A DNA stretch of 38,775 bases from a virus. The translations under genes and the position numbers were made by a program. The stretch spans positions 1 through 38,775 of the IMG/VR virus record IMGVR_UViG_3300028610_002131. The stretch is one strand, 5' to 3'. Numbering within the stretch: the first letter of the stretch is position 1; the number at the start of each line of letters is the position of its first letter. Of the stretch, positions 16,835 to 23,051 are shown piece after piece. Under the pieces are notes generated by a model. The model did not search any database. It was given only the letters and a program-made list of their open reading frames with translations, and was not told the origin of the DNA.

Positions 16835-17213
16835 ATTCATCTCCAATCACACGAGCTATGAAACTAGCTTCTACAGCACCTACCGCATCAGCAATAAGAT
16901 GGGGCTTGGCTCCGAGTTGTCCCCGCCAAGGTGAATTGCCATAAAGTCCTTGCGAAGAGAAAGGAAATGCCGCTATACCTCTTCCCACAAGGACTTCCTC
17001 TCCTGCATCTACAGCATTATCATCATCTGCATCGCAGAACACTATGATGTTACCAGCAGCAATTCCACTTGCCTGTACATAACTAAAGACAAGCCGCTCA
17101 TCTGCTGCGAGGGTAACGGCTGCACCGTTCAGGTCAAACAGCACCATCTCAATTGCCGTAGTTGCATCGGCAGACTCAAGATTACTATGTACCGTTATAT
17201 TTCGATTGCTCAT
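16827..17213 (-). CDS. Small beta-rich structural protein, paralog of the previous gene
   Basis: A 128-residue protein from the ATG at 17213 (an alternative start at 17225 would overlap the upstream gene further). Segments VLFDLNGAAVTLAADER, IIVFCDADDDNAVDAGEEV and RGQLGAKPH align in order with the adjacent gene at 16469-16834. It overlaps that gene by 8 bases. The function is probably structural, by context. Confidence 0.55.
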   Translation of the reverse strand: MSNRNITVHSNLESADATTAIEMVLFDLNGAAVTLAADERLVFSYVQASGIAAGNIIVFCDADDDNAVDAGEEVLVGRGIAAFPFSSQGLYGNSPWRGQLGAKPHLIADAVGAVEASFIARVIGDEYG

Positions 17214-17842
17214 TGTGGTAACCACTCCAACTTGTCTAGTGAAACCCTGAGCTGATGGAGCTTCTCGGTATCATCACCGATGATCTCCATGACTGTATTG
17301 ATCAGTTCGCCTACTAGCAGCGTAACCTGAACCATAGTAAGAGTATTGCCCTCTTGCTTGGCTCGGATGTCTGCGATAGTCTGGATGACCTTCCGTATCG
17401 ATTCAACCGTCTGGCGTACTCGGCTCAGCATCACATTGTATTGACGCCAATACTTCGCCCGCTCGCTCGCGTCCATCTCATCAATCTCGTCCTTCCAATA
17501 TTCATAACGGGCCGAGGTCTCCTCAAGTTGGGTGGCAAGGGAGGCTCTAAGGGTTCCAAGTTCTTGGCTGAGGTCGTCGTCACCCATCTCAGCCAACATT
17601 GTTTCAAGAAGCTCACCAAACTTTCCACTCACAACTTGGCGAAGACCTGCGGCCCTGAAGATCGTTCCATTTTCTACAGCACTGTCATAGTTTGATTGAT
17701 CTCTGCGTCCACCGTGCCTCCTGCAATACGTGTGTCCGCTTTCAGCCCATAGCTTGCAACGCTTTTTGGCTAAACCCCGTTTGCCAGGGATTACCTTCTT
17801 GCACTGCTTGCGACCGCTGGCTGCTACTCTGAGATCATCCAT
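17210..17842 (-). CDS. Zinc-motif (C-C-C-HGG) protein, possible small terminase
   Basis: A 210-residue protein. Residues about 12-45 contain CKKVIPGKRGLAKKRCK, then YCRRHGG: a C...C...C..HGG zinc-knuckle-like motif that in other phages marks small terminase-type or DNA-binding proteins. The rest is a long helical domain (LGTLRASLATQLEETS, YWKDEIDEMDASERAKYW, VESIRKVIQTIADI) that could oligomerise. Small terminase is a reasonable but unproven call, because the gene is more than 4 kb from the large subunit. Confidence 0.5.
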   Translation of the reverse strand: MDDLRVAASGRKQCKKVIPGKRGLAKKRCKLWAESGHTYCRRHGGRRDQSNYDSAVENGTIFRAAGLRQVVSGKFGELLETMLAEMGDDDLSQELGTLRASLATQLEETSARYEYWKDEIDEMDASERAKYWRQYNVMLSRVRQTVESIRKVIQTIADIRAKQEGNTLTMVQVTLLVGELINTVMEIIGDDTEKLHQLRVSLDKLEWLPQ

Positions 17843-17858
17843 GATGACTTATCTCAAT

Positions 17859-17886
17859 GGGCGGAACGACAGCATTGCTGCCGCCC
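17859..17886 (-). other. GC-rich hairpin between two minus-strand genes
   Basis: GGGCGG pairs with CCGCCC, and an inner CAGC/GCTG stem closes on a 3-base loop, with a 6-base bulge between the stems. It lies in the 79-base gap upstream of the zinc-motif gene. No T-run follows, so it may modulate the mRNA rather than end it. Confidence 0.35.
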
Positions 17887-17921
17887 GCCCGAGAAAGGGG
17901 AGAGAGGTCAAGACAACAGGT

Positions 17922-18419
17922 CTAGTTAGGTTCAATACCTCCACGCCCTGGCCCACTGATCCCTCTCTGAGGTGCTGACTCAGGAAGATCAATTGGCGTG
18001 GCCTTCTCGATGTACATGTCGATGAAGTTCTCTACCTTCAAGCAGATTGCGGTTAGTCGTGCGTCGTCGAAGGTGTTGAGCCCAGCAGGTCTACGACCTG
18101 ACTGACTGTTAGTCAACTCGTCCCGGCAGATCACGAGCATCCGGAGAACGTCGTTGCAAGACTCGTTCTCGACCACGTCTAGCACTGGCGGGTCATCGAG
18201 CGTGTACTTCCTGGGTGCTGTCTCCGGCAGATCGAGCTGCGGCTGAGCCACCATCCACTTCTGATACTCTTTGATCGCAAAGAGGTATGTACGCAGACGA
18301 GTGACGTCGAACTCGATGAACTCGTCTGCCTGACTGGATGAGACGCTCTTATGCATCTCGACGCAAAAGCGGTTGAGCCTGTTGTAGAGGCCAACCATGT
18401 CATGATTCAGTACTTCCAT
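17922..18419 (-). CDS. Hypothetical helical protein with two DLPE(T/S)AP motifs
   Basis: A 165-residue mostly helical protein (VGLYNRLNRFCVEMHKSV, RLRTYLFAIKEYQKWMV, ARLTAICLKVENFIDMYIE). It contains two copies of a DLPE(T/S)AP motif, DLPETAP near residue 63 and DLPESAP near residue 143, with a Gly/Pro-rich tail after the second. The family is not recognised. The ATG has GGAG 8 bases upstream. Confidence 0.6.
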   Translation of the reverse strand: MEVLNHDMVGLYNRLNRFCVEMHKSVSSSQADEFIEFDVTRLRTYLFAIKEYQKWMVAQPQLDLPETAPRKYTLDDPPVLDVVENESCNDVLRMLVICRDELTNSQSGRRPAGLNTFDDARLTAICLKVENFIDMYIEKATPIDLPESAPQRGISGPGRGGIEPN

Positions 18420-18429
18420 TCGGTGTCTC

Positions 18430-18765
18430 CTAATGAGTATCGTGAGGTTCTATAGCCAAATCCGGCCAAGGCTCTATGTCTAGACCGGCTTGCACGCGTA
18501 ATACAGTAATTTGATCTCGTTCCCAACTATGAAGCTTCCAGAATTTACTCAGAGTATGGCTCTGATTGATATCTACCTTGTCATCTCCCTTCAATCCTTC
18601 GATAGCTGCAAGAATTTGCCCCTGACGCTCCATAGCTATAGCGATACGTGTATCGCTCTTGATACTAATAATCTGTAGCAATGCCCAGCTCACCAGGCCC
18701 AAACTAATTGTAGACAATATCCCTAGCACGATAGAGAATGCCTTCCATCCGCCATTACCAGACAT
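18430..18765 (-). CDS. Membrane-anchored protein, single N-terminal TM
   Basis: A 111-residue protein. A transmembrane helix spans about 10-34 (FSIVLGILSTISLGLVSWALL), followed by a charged soluble domain. This type II topology is shared with inner-membrane spanin subunits and small holin-like proteins, though no sequence relation is evident. Its start overlaps the upstream stop (TAATG). Confidence 0.5.
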   Translation of the reverse strand: MSGNGGWKAFSIVLGILSTISLGLVSWALLQIISIKSDTRIAIAMERQGQILAAIEGLKGDDKVDINQSHTLSKFWKLHSWERDQITVLRVQAGLDIEPWPDLAIEPHDTH

Positions 18766-18992
18766 TATAGTGCATCAAGCCTAGTCTGAAGGTCTGTGAG
18801 TCTTTGGGTAGCGTCTGTCTTCTCCTGAGTGGTGAATTCACTACTAGCATTGACCAGGATCCGTTGAGCAACAATCTGCGGCTTCAGAACCTCTAGGACC
18901 GTAACCAGAGCCTCAGCCTGCCGAATGGACTTCAGATAGGGCCTGCCTAGCGTTTGCCGCTCTGTCGCTTCAATTGCGTCTTCAAAGGCCAT
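18765..18992 (-). CDS. Small helical hypothetical protein (75 aa)
   Basis: A 75-residue protein, almost entirely helical: EATERQTLGRPYLKSIRQAEAL, VTVLEVLKPQIVAQRI, then a C-terminal coiled-coil-like KTDATQRLTDLQTRLDAL. Not recognised. It precedes the membrane-anchored gene and the two are coupled. Confidence 0.55.
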   Translation of the reverse strand: MAFEDAIEATERQTLGRPYLKSIRQAEALVTVLEVLKPQIVAQRILVNASSEFTTQEKTDATQRLTDLQTRLDAL

Positions 18993-19015
18993 TTATTGGA
19001 ACCTTATTATACCCA

Positions 19016-20020
19016 CTACTGAACGTCTAAATTTGGTTGGAGGCTTACACTGTCCTCTAGGCTGGTGTCCACCGATGGCGGGGGAATTGAGGGTGGTACG
19101 GGTGGTTCACCATGATCCATGCCAAACATCAGCTGTTCAATCGTCATCCGATGCATAGTATCAAAGAACCAATAGGCAACATCAAAGTCCTCTGCGATAT
19201 CCTTCTGCACCAACGGCGGTGCCCACAGGTGGTAGGTATCGTACATTTCCTGCCTAGGCAACGCGGGAGTACCGTCGGGGTTCAGCGGCTGGGCATGCCC
19301 GGAGATCATCAATGTACCCCGACCTGCCATCTCCTCTCGCTGTGCCCACCGGGACACATAGCCTTCCTTACGAGGTGGCCAGGTGTTGCCATGTTCAGAA
19401 TCTGCAATGTTGCGCCAATAATGACCGTGGTTCGCAGTCCAGTCAAAGCTACCCAGCCAAGCCGTTCGCTCCTGGGGATGGCAGGTGCCTTCAATGTAGC
19501 TCTTTGTCCCTAGAGCTCTTAGCATCTTAGCTGCATGATGCTCGGGGCCACCCTCGCTCCAACCGCCTCCTGCGGCATCATACGCGATACTACATCCTGA
19601 GTTGAGGATGGGACGAATGGATCTCACAAAGCGATCGATCCAATTGTCGTCGCTGTATCGTTTCGTGATCAGCTGTAGCATATCACGGTCTAAGCCCAAC
19701 GCTCCAACGTAACAGATTACTTCTATGCCCTGACGAGTCAGGCTTCGCATAGATCTCGCGAAGCCACGGTATAACCTGGTCAGACGACGCTCTCTCGCTA
19801 CGAGCAAGCTATCAAAGCTCATAGCACTCTCTAGCTCGTTCTTGCCGAAAGGCAGGTGGAACATAAAGCGTCGAAGGCCCCAATCGATCTGGGGCATGAT
19901 CTTTTGATCTATGTATTGCGGCCAAGTCAGGTCTTTCCTATACAGAGTACTATGCATAGGAACCGTACGAGCCATAGAGGCCATGGGATGAAACGCCATC
20001 AAATTACTAGCATCGGGCAT
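19016..20020 (-). CDS. Putative TIM-barrel-like hydrolase
   Basis: A 334-residue protein from the ATG at 20020, which has AGGAG 8 bases upstream and shares TAATG with the stop of the dockerin-like gene. Segments DWGLRRFMFHLPFG, QGIEVICYVGALG, CSIAYDAAGGGW and GTLMISGHAQP look like successive beta/alpha units of a glycosidase-type barrel, with many Trp, His and Asp residues. I infer a carbohydrate- or cell-wall-active enzyme; no catalytic motif can be named. The Pro-rich tail (PPVPPSIPPPS) is probably disordered. Coupling to a dockerin-like gene suggests the two act together. Confidence 0.5.
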   Translation of the reverse strand: MPDASNLMAFHPMASMARTVPMHSTLYRKDLTWPQYIDQKIMPQIDWGLRRFMFHLPFGKNELESAMSFDSLLVARERRLTRLYRGFARSMRSLTRQGIEVICYVGALGLDRDMLQLITKRYSDDNWIDRFVRSIRPILNSGCSIAYDAAGGGWSEGGPEHHAAKMLRALGTKSYIEGTCHPQERTAWLGSFDWTANHGHYWRNIADSEHGNTWPPRKEGYVSRWAQREEMAGRGTLMISGHAQPLNPDGTPALPRQEMYDTYHLWAPPLVQKDIAEDFDVAYWFFDTMHRMTIEQLMFGMDHGEPPVPPSIPPPSVDTSLEDSVSLQPNLDVQ

Positions 20021-20355
20021 TAGGGCGTCTCCTGACATCGGAATTCATTCCACGCATCGCGGTCGAAGTCACCCCACCACGCCAACAGAATTATTAGGTC
20101 TGCAATCCCCACTACACCGTCACGATCAAGGTCGCCCCATTCGCAGCACATACCCGTCGGGCCGAGACACGCCACGTCATCGCATGCACCCCAGCCCGCG
20201 AGCATACGGAGTAGATCGGGTACGCCAACGCTATCGTCAGCACAACTTCCACCGCCAGCCGAGGGAGGACCAGCAGCATCGGGAGTCTGATAGCATACCA
20301 TTGCGGGATACGGGAGTGGACAGTCACATTGCGGAGGAGGACATTCACTAAACAT
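20020..20355 (-). CDS. Cysteine-rich protein with dockerin/EF-hand-like repeats
   Basis: A 111-residue protein with many Cys and Pro. Residues 74-95 (GDLDRDGVVGIADLIILLAWWG) match the dockerin-like calcium loop, with D75, D77, D79, G80 and D86 as candidate ligands; this type is common in Planctomycetes exported proteins. An earlier copy (about 38-57, ADDSVGVPDLLRMLAGWG) lacks the first Asp residues and may be degenerate. Dockerins bind cohesins or calcium outside the cell. AGGAGCC precedes the ATG. It is coupled to the putative hydrolase. No signal peptide is clear, so location is uncertain. Confidence 0.75.
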   Translation of the reverse strand: MFSECPPPQCDCPLPYPAMVCYQTPDAAGPPSAGGGSCADDSVGVPDLLRMLAGWGACDDVACLGPTGMCCEWGDLDRDGVVGIADLIILLAWWGDFDRDAWNEFRCQETP

Positions 20356-20367
20356 AATCAGAGGCTC

Positions 20368-20652
20368 CTATCGGGGTTTCCAATCTCTGGGTGCAACGCC
20401 GCGAGGAGTTCGGTTGGCACCTCGCGTGCTGATGTTGAGCGGAATATTGCTGCTCTGCATGAAACAGATGAGATTCTCTCTTGTCACCATTCGGTAACCG
20501 TATGGGCCTACGCGATAACACTTACACAAGCCGAGGTTCATGTAGTCTCTTATCGCATCGCGTCCAAGCTGACAGAGGAATGCCGCTTCACCAATCGTGA
20601 AAGTCGCAAGCTTGCTCGGTAGTGTCGTGGTGTCTAACATCGCCATATTCAT
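20368..20652 (-). CDS. Putative helix-turn-helix DNA-binding protein
   Basis: A 94-residue protein if the ATG at 20652 is used; an in-frame start at 20721 gives 117 residues but overlaps the upstream gene far more. TFTIGEAAFLCQLGRDAIRDYMNLGL resembles the helix-turn-helix of MerR or excisionase-type proteins, followed by VGPYGYRMVTRENLICFMQ, like the wing. It may be a regulator, perhaps of the adjacent divergent control region, which has repeated operator-like sites. No start has a good ribosome site. Confidence 0.45.
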   Translation of the reverse strand: MNMAMLDTTTLPSKLATFTIGEAAFLCQLGRDAIRDYMNLGLCKCYRVGPYGYRMVTRENLICFMQSSNIPLNISTRGANRTPRGVAPRDWKPR

Positions 20653-20971
20653 CCGTAAAGCAGATCTCTCGACGCTCATACCGCTGTTTGCCATTAAGCA
20701 CACGGCGTCGAAAGCCGTCATCCGTGAGCGATTGATAGCGTTGTGTCAGTTTCCAAGTGGTACGGACCAGTTGCTCCAGTGACCGAAAGTGCTCCCCATT
20801 GATCCGCCGTACAGCCAACCGATGCAAGGCAATATAGCACTGGCCCCGGTACTCGGCGTCGATACCTTGCAGCATCGGCAAGAACGGAGCAATTATTTGT
20901 TGAAGCCCTGACCGCCGTGCACTTGGAGGCGCAGTAGTAAGGAGACGGCCAGGGCACATGGTGGCTATCAT
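20588..20971 (-). CDS. First gene of the minus arm, hypothetical
   Basis: A 127-residue basic protein (ARRSGLQQIIAPFLPMLQGI, LHRLAVRRINGEHFRSLEQL, DDGFRRRVLNGKQRYERRE). It is the first gene transcribed leftwards from the divergent region and has AAAGGG 8 bases upstream of its ATG, but that site can pair in a hairpin. Not recognised; possibly a regulator. Confidence 0.55.
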   Translation of the reverse strand: MIATMCPGRLLTTAPPSARRSGLQQIIAPFLPMLQGIDAEYRGQCYIALHRLAVRRINGEHFRSLEQLVRTTWKLTQRYQSLTDDGFRRRVLNGKQRYERREICFTDEYGDVRHHDTTEQACDFHDW

Positions 20972-20979
20972 GTATAAGG

Positions 20980-21005
20980 CCCTTTGGAATTGATGTCACA
21001 AAGGG
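20980..21005 (-). promoter_or_regulatory. Hairpin sequestering the first leftward ribosome site
   Basis: CCCTTTG (20980-20986) pairs with CAAAGGG (20999-21005), loop of 12 bases. In the minus transcript one arm is the AAAGGG ribosome site of the gene starting at 20971, so the hairpin could hide it and limit translation until melted or bound. Confidence 0.45.
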
Positions 21006-21075
21006 CGTTCTCGTGGTGATAGAAATGAATGAAAATTTGTCGGGAAAAGGGTCCGCAAACACACTGTCGAAATTT

Positions 21076-21110
21076 CATGCGATTTGGTACCTCCATTTGG
21101 TACCGTTTTG
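21076..21110. repeat. Cluster of GGTACC-type operator-like repeats
   Basis: Three near-copies lie in tandem: ATTTGGTACC, CCATTTGGTACCG and TTTTGGTAC. The 14-mer TCCATTTGGTACCG (21092-21105) recurs exactly at 21377-21390. CATGCGATTTG (21076) recurs at 21150, next to the first 24-bp repeat. Spaced copies with a palindromic GGTACC core look like binding sites for a dimeric regulator. Confidence 0.55.
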
Positions 21111-21159
21111 GTACTCTTGAAGGAAGTGGTGCTGCTGCTTTTCGGTATTCATGCGATTT

Positions 21160-21183
21160 GTTACCGACTAACCTACCAATTGG
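21160..21183 (-). repeat. 24-bp repeat, copy 1
   Basis: This site carries the reverse complement of CCAATTGGTAGGTTAGTCGG plus TAAC, one mismatch from the perfect pair at 34552 and 36485. It faces copy 2 at 21443, forming an inverted pair around 259 bases of control region. Confidence 0.8.
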
Positions 21184-21272
21184 GGTACTATACGTTAGAG
21201 ACCATGGAGAACAATGGCGTGGGCCTGTAAGTTCTACTAGTGTAGGGTAATGAGAGATAGAGAGGATAGGAG

Positions 21273-21286
21273 ATCATCCGGATGAT
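21273..21286. promoter_or_regulatory. 14-bp perfect palindrome
   Basis: ATCATCCGGATGAT is a perfect dyad lying between the two facing 24-bp repeats. It may be a regulator or recombinase binding site; function not visible. Confidence 0.35.
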
Positions 21287-21376
21287 ATGTCTACTTGTGG
21301 CGGAATTGCGTAGTGATGGAGAATCATGTTATATTTCTGTATTCAGTAGGAAAGTATCGTTTCCCTGTGATCTAAG

Positions 21377-21390
21377 TCCATTTGGTACCG
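21377..21390 (+). repeat. Second exact copy of the 14-mer TCCATTTGGTACCG
   Basis: Identical to 21092-21105. Its first bases also match the tail of the 24-bp repeats at 21443 and 36485, where AAATGGA follows the element, so the two motif families overlap. Confidence 0.5.
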
Positions 21391-21442
21391 TATGAACAGG
21401 ACAAAATGGAATCACATTCTGGGCGAGACATTTGCCGAGCTC

Positions 21443-21466
21443 CCAATAGGTAGGTTAGTCGAGACC
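21443..21466 (+). repeat. 24-bp repeat, copy 2
   Basis: CCAATAGGTAGGTTAGTCG is exact, and the last five bases differ in three positions from copies 3 and 4. The site is followed by AAATGGA, as at copy 4. It is in inverted orientation to copy 1. Confidence 0.75.
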
Positions 21467-21605
21467 AAATGGAGATAATGGGTCATTAATCACAATATGC
21501 ACAGTCAGATCTTATTCACTTTCGTGAAACGATATTGGTCCTAGAATTTTTGCATATCATGAAACGGAAAACGGATTCACGCAAAATATATTACGCACCG
21601 CGAGA

Positions 21606-21637
21606 GGCCAAGCCTTATAAGCTTAGGGCCTTTTTTT
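21606..21637 (+). terminator. Rho-independent terminator-like hairpin with T7 run
   Basis: GGCC and AAGC pair with GCTT and GGCC around a CTTATAA loop, with an AG bulge, then seven T. No plus-strand gene precedes it, so it may end an unseen short RNA or leader. The overlapping AGGGCC (21625) and GGCCCT (21651) give a competing stem, as does TAAACCC/GGGTTTA (21656-21680), so alternative folds are possible. Confidence 0.5.
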
Positions 21638-21718
21638 AGGATTTTTTTGCGGCCCTAAACCCTTTAATACTAGGGGTTTACGGCGGTCAAAAAATAGTTT
21701 TAATTAGCCCGGTTTTAT

Positions 21719-21747
21719 TTGCGGCCGCCCGGTTTTTGAGGTATAAT
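21719..21747 (+). promoter_or_regulatory. Sigma70-like promoter for the first plus-arm gene
   Basis: TTGCGG (21719-21724) and TATAAT (21742-21747) are separated by 17 bases, the best spacing for a housekeeping promoter. It would start a transcript about 100 bases upstream of the gene at 21858. The leader contains several GGGCC and A-tract stems. Confidence 0.65.
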
Positions 21748-21857
21748 AGGGGCGTAACGCGGGCCTAAAAAAAAACGGGCCGCGTAAAAAAAACGGGCCG
21801 CTTAAAAAGCGTAAAAATTAAACGGCCTAAAAAAACTTACCTTTGAAAGGGTAAAAA

Positions 21858-22076
21858 ATGAAATTGGATTTAGGTACGCCTGAAGGCCGTGAAAAAGCCC
21901 GCCTTGAAATAGGCGGCCGGGTAACTAAAGTTTTTGAGGGCGTTCCGGTTCAAAAAGCTTACGTAACCGCTATACGTAAGCGGGCTGAAAAAGCCTTAAA
22001 CCGCCTACTTTATGAAGTAGGTTTACCTAGCGTAGGTTCTGAAGTTTATAAGCCCGTAGGTAAAAAGGCGGGCTGA
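21858..22076 (+). CDS. Small paralog family, copy 1 (72 aa)
   Basis: A 72-residue protein with a helical core (RAEKALNRLLYEVGL) and a shared segment KVFEGVPVQ.AYV.AI, ending YKPVGKKAG. By hand alignment 56 of 72 residues equal those of copy 2 (23052-23270); copy 3 at 24005 is more distant. Function unknown; the basic ends suggest nucleic acid or protein contact. GAAAGGG sits 8 bases upstream of the ATG. The codons differ strongly from copies 2 and 3 (many AAA, TTA, GTA). It has its own promoter and a trailing hairpin. Confidence 0.75.
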   Translation: MKLDLGTPEGREKARLEIGGRVTKVFEGVPVQKAYVTAIRKRAEKALNRLLYEVGLPSVGSEVYKPVGKKAG

Positions 22077-22084
22077 AAAAACGG

Positions 22085-22109
22085 GGGGCGGGCTACGGCC
22101 CGCCCCTTT
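22085..22109 (+). terminator. Strong hairpin after paralog copy 1
   Basis: GGGGCGGGC pairs perfectly with GCCCGCCCC around a TACG tetraloop, then TTT. The plus T-run is short, but the minus strand has T6 on the other side, so this could terminate either strand, better for minus. It also lies just before the ribosome site of the next gene, at 22131. Confidence 0.5.
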
Positions 22110-22130
22110 AACTTTTGAAAGTAGGTAAAA

Positions 22131-22358
22131 ATGAAACTTAGGCGTGAATGTGAAGGGTTTCTGATTCGGTGTGGCTTTACGGCCGCTGAGGCGTCTGTTG
22201 AGCTAAGTGGTGAGGCTGAGCCTGGTGATGATACGGGCTGGGCGGGCGTGGCTGTGCGTGATATCGTGACGTACGGGTCGTTTGTAAACCCGTACCGCCT
22301 GGGTACGCCTGAGCCGTTTGAGCCTGGTACGGGCTGGCGTAGTGGGCTAGGCTGGTAG
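22131..22358 (+). CDS. Small hypothetical protein (75 aa)
   Basis: A 75-residue acidic protein (CGFTAAEASVELSG, PGDDTGWAG, GTGWRSGLGW). GTAGG precedes its ATG and the leader resembles that of copy 1 (TTGAAAG..GGTAAAA). Not recognised. Base composition is G/T-rich, unlike its neighbours. A 10-bp hairpin follows the stop. Confidence 0.55.
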   Translation: MKLRRECEGFLIRCGFTAAEASVELSGEAEPGDDTGWAGVAVRDIVTYGSFVNPYRLGTPEPFEPGTGWRSGLGW

Positions 22359-22368
22359 GCTAGGCCTG

Positions 22369-22393
22369 GGGGCGGGCCTGTACGGCTCGCCCC
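22369..22393 (+). terminator. 10-bp GC-rich hairpin after 22131-22358
   Basis: GGGGCGGGCC pairs with GGCTCGCCCC around a TGTAC loop, with one G-T pair. No T-run follows, so it is a weak terminator or RNA stabiliser. It lies 10 bases after the stop. Confidence 0.45.
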
Positions 22394-22448
22394 TGTGGGG
22401 CCTGTGGGTACGCCTGTCCTGTGGGTACGTGCTGTGGGTACGCAGGGC

Positions 22449-22500
22449 ATTGTACTACCCCATTGTACTACCCCATTGTACTACCCCATTGTACTACCCC
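22449..22500 (+). repeat. Four perfect tandem 13-mers
   Basis: The unit ATTGTACTACCCC is repeated four times with no mismatch. Such iterons can be protein-binding arrays, including replication initiator sites, but they may also be slippage products. A T-free run of about 60 bases follows. Confidence 0.8.
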
Positions 22501-22596
22501 ACAGCACAGCCCAGGCCAACCCACGCCAGCACAGCACAACACAGCACAACACAGCACAGGGGAGTGTGGCCATGGCCAGAAACAAATGCTTGGGTT

Positions 22597-22694
22597 TGGC
22601 CAGATGGAAATCCTCTGTGTTGTAGCCCCACAGCCCAGTGGCCATGGTTCTGCTCAACAACCTGGTTTTGCCCAAATGGAAATCCTCTGTGTTG
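22597..22694. repeat. Dispersed 85-base repeat family, left block
   Basis: The core TGGAAATCCTCTGTGTTG is found at about 22605 and 22678, and relatives in the right block at 23411 and 23517. Around it, each unit has TGGCCATG, then a TTTGGCC stretch, then the core and a GAGGA tail. Copies are diverged and interrupted, in direct orientation. Confidence 0.6.
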
Positions 22695-22956
22695 AGGAGG
22701 CCTCAGGGCACAGTGCCCATGAATTTGCCCATGTGTTCAGTCAGAAGCGAAAATCTGGCCATGATTTTGATCAAATGCTTGACTTGCATGGAATGAAAAT
22801 CCATCTGCTCAGTCAGAAGCAAAAATTGCTCATGATTTTGATCAAAAGCCTGACTTAGCCCATTTGAAAATCCAACCCAGTTCAACACAACTCAGCTCAG
22901 CCCACCTCAGCACAACTCAGCACAGCTGACAAAAAAGAATTTATTTATTTTGTTTT

Positions 22957-22989
22957 TTGACTAGCTTTTTTGAATTATGCGGCTATAAT
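22957..22989 (+). promoter_or_regulatory. Promoter-like element of paralog copy 2
   Basis: TTGACT (22957-22962), then 21 bases, then TATAAT (22984-22989) and AGCG. The same TT(G/C)ACT-21-TATA(A/C)T spacing recurs upstream of 24005 and 24635. The long spacing is off for sigma70, so the upstream box may be a separate binding site. Confidence 0.55.
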
Positions 22990-23051
22990 AGCGTATGATC
23001 CGGCGGCGTTCGCCGGGGCCGAAAATTCTGTGTATCTTGAAAGGGTACAAA

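Larger units (their letters stand above)
20972..21857. promoter_or_regulatory. Divergent control region between minus and plus arms
   Basis: An 886-base stretch without a convincing gene on either strand. Left to right it holds a hairpin on the first leftward ribosome site (20980-21005), GGTACC-type repeats (21076-21110), one pair of a 24-bp inverted repeat (21160-21183 and 21443-21466), a 14-bp palindrome (21273-21286), another GGTACC repeat (21377-21390), competing hairpins (21606-21680) and a sigma70-like promoter (21719-21747). Genes diverge from it, so it is the obvious master control site. No origin is identifiable by eye, though replication could start here. Confidence 0.75.
22359..23051. 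repeat. Repeat-rich intergenic segment 1
   Basis: A 693-base stretch without a credible gene. It holds a 10-bp hairpin (22369-22393), three copies of CTGTGGGTACG (from 22402), four tandem 13-mers (22449-22500), a T-free A/C-rich run (22501-22560), an array of about 85-base diverged repeats (about 22566-22880), a C/A-rich CAGCACAAC-type tail, and the promoter of copy 2 (22957-22989). Open frames exist on both strands but the repeat changes frame between copies, which argues against coding. Confidence 0.65.

Noticed and set aside
20718-21062. Minus-strand open frame extending into the control region
   Set aside because: It overlaps the first leftward gene in another frame, lacks a ribosome site and shows no domain pattern. 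A gene in 20588-20971 with AAAGGG fits better.
22449-22500. CRISPR-like array in the tandem 13-mers
   Set aside because: There are no spacers between units, the unit is too short and no cas gene is nearby. It is a plain tandem repeat.
22421-22858. Plus-strand frame of 145 codons over the left repeat block
   Set aside because: The translation follows the DNA repeats, and equivalent repeats in the right block are read in different frames. No ribosome site is present. I treat it as non-coding.
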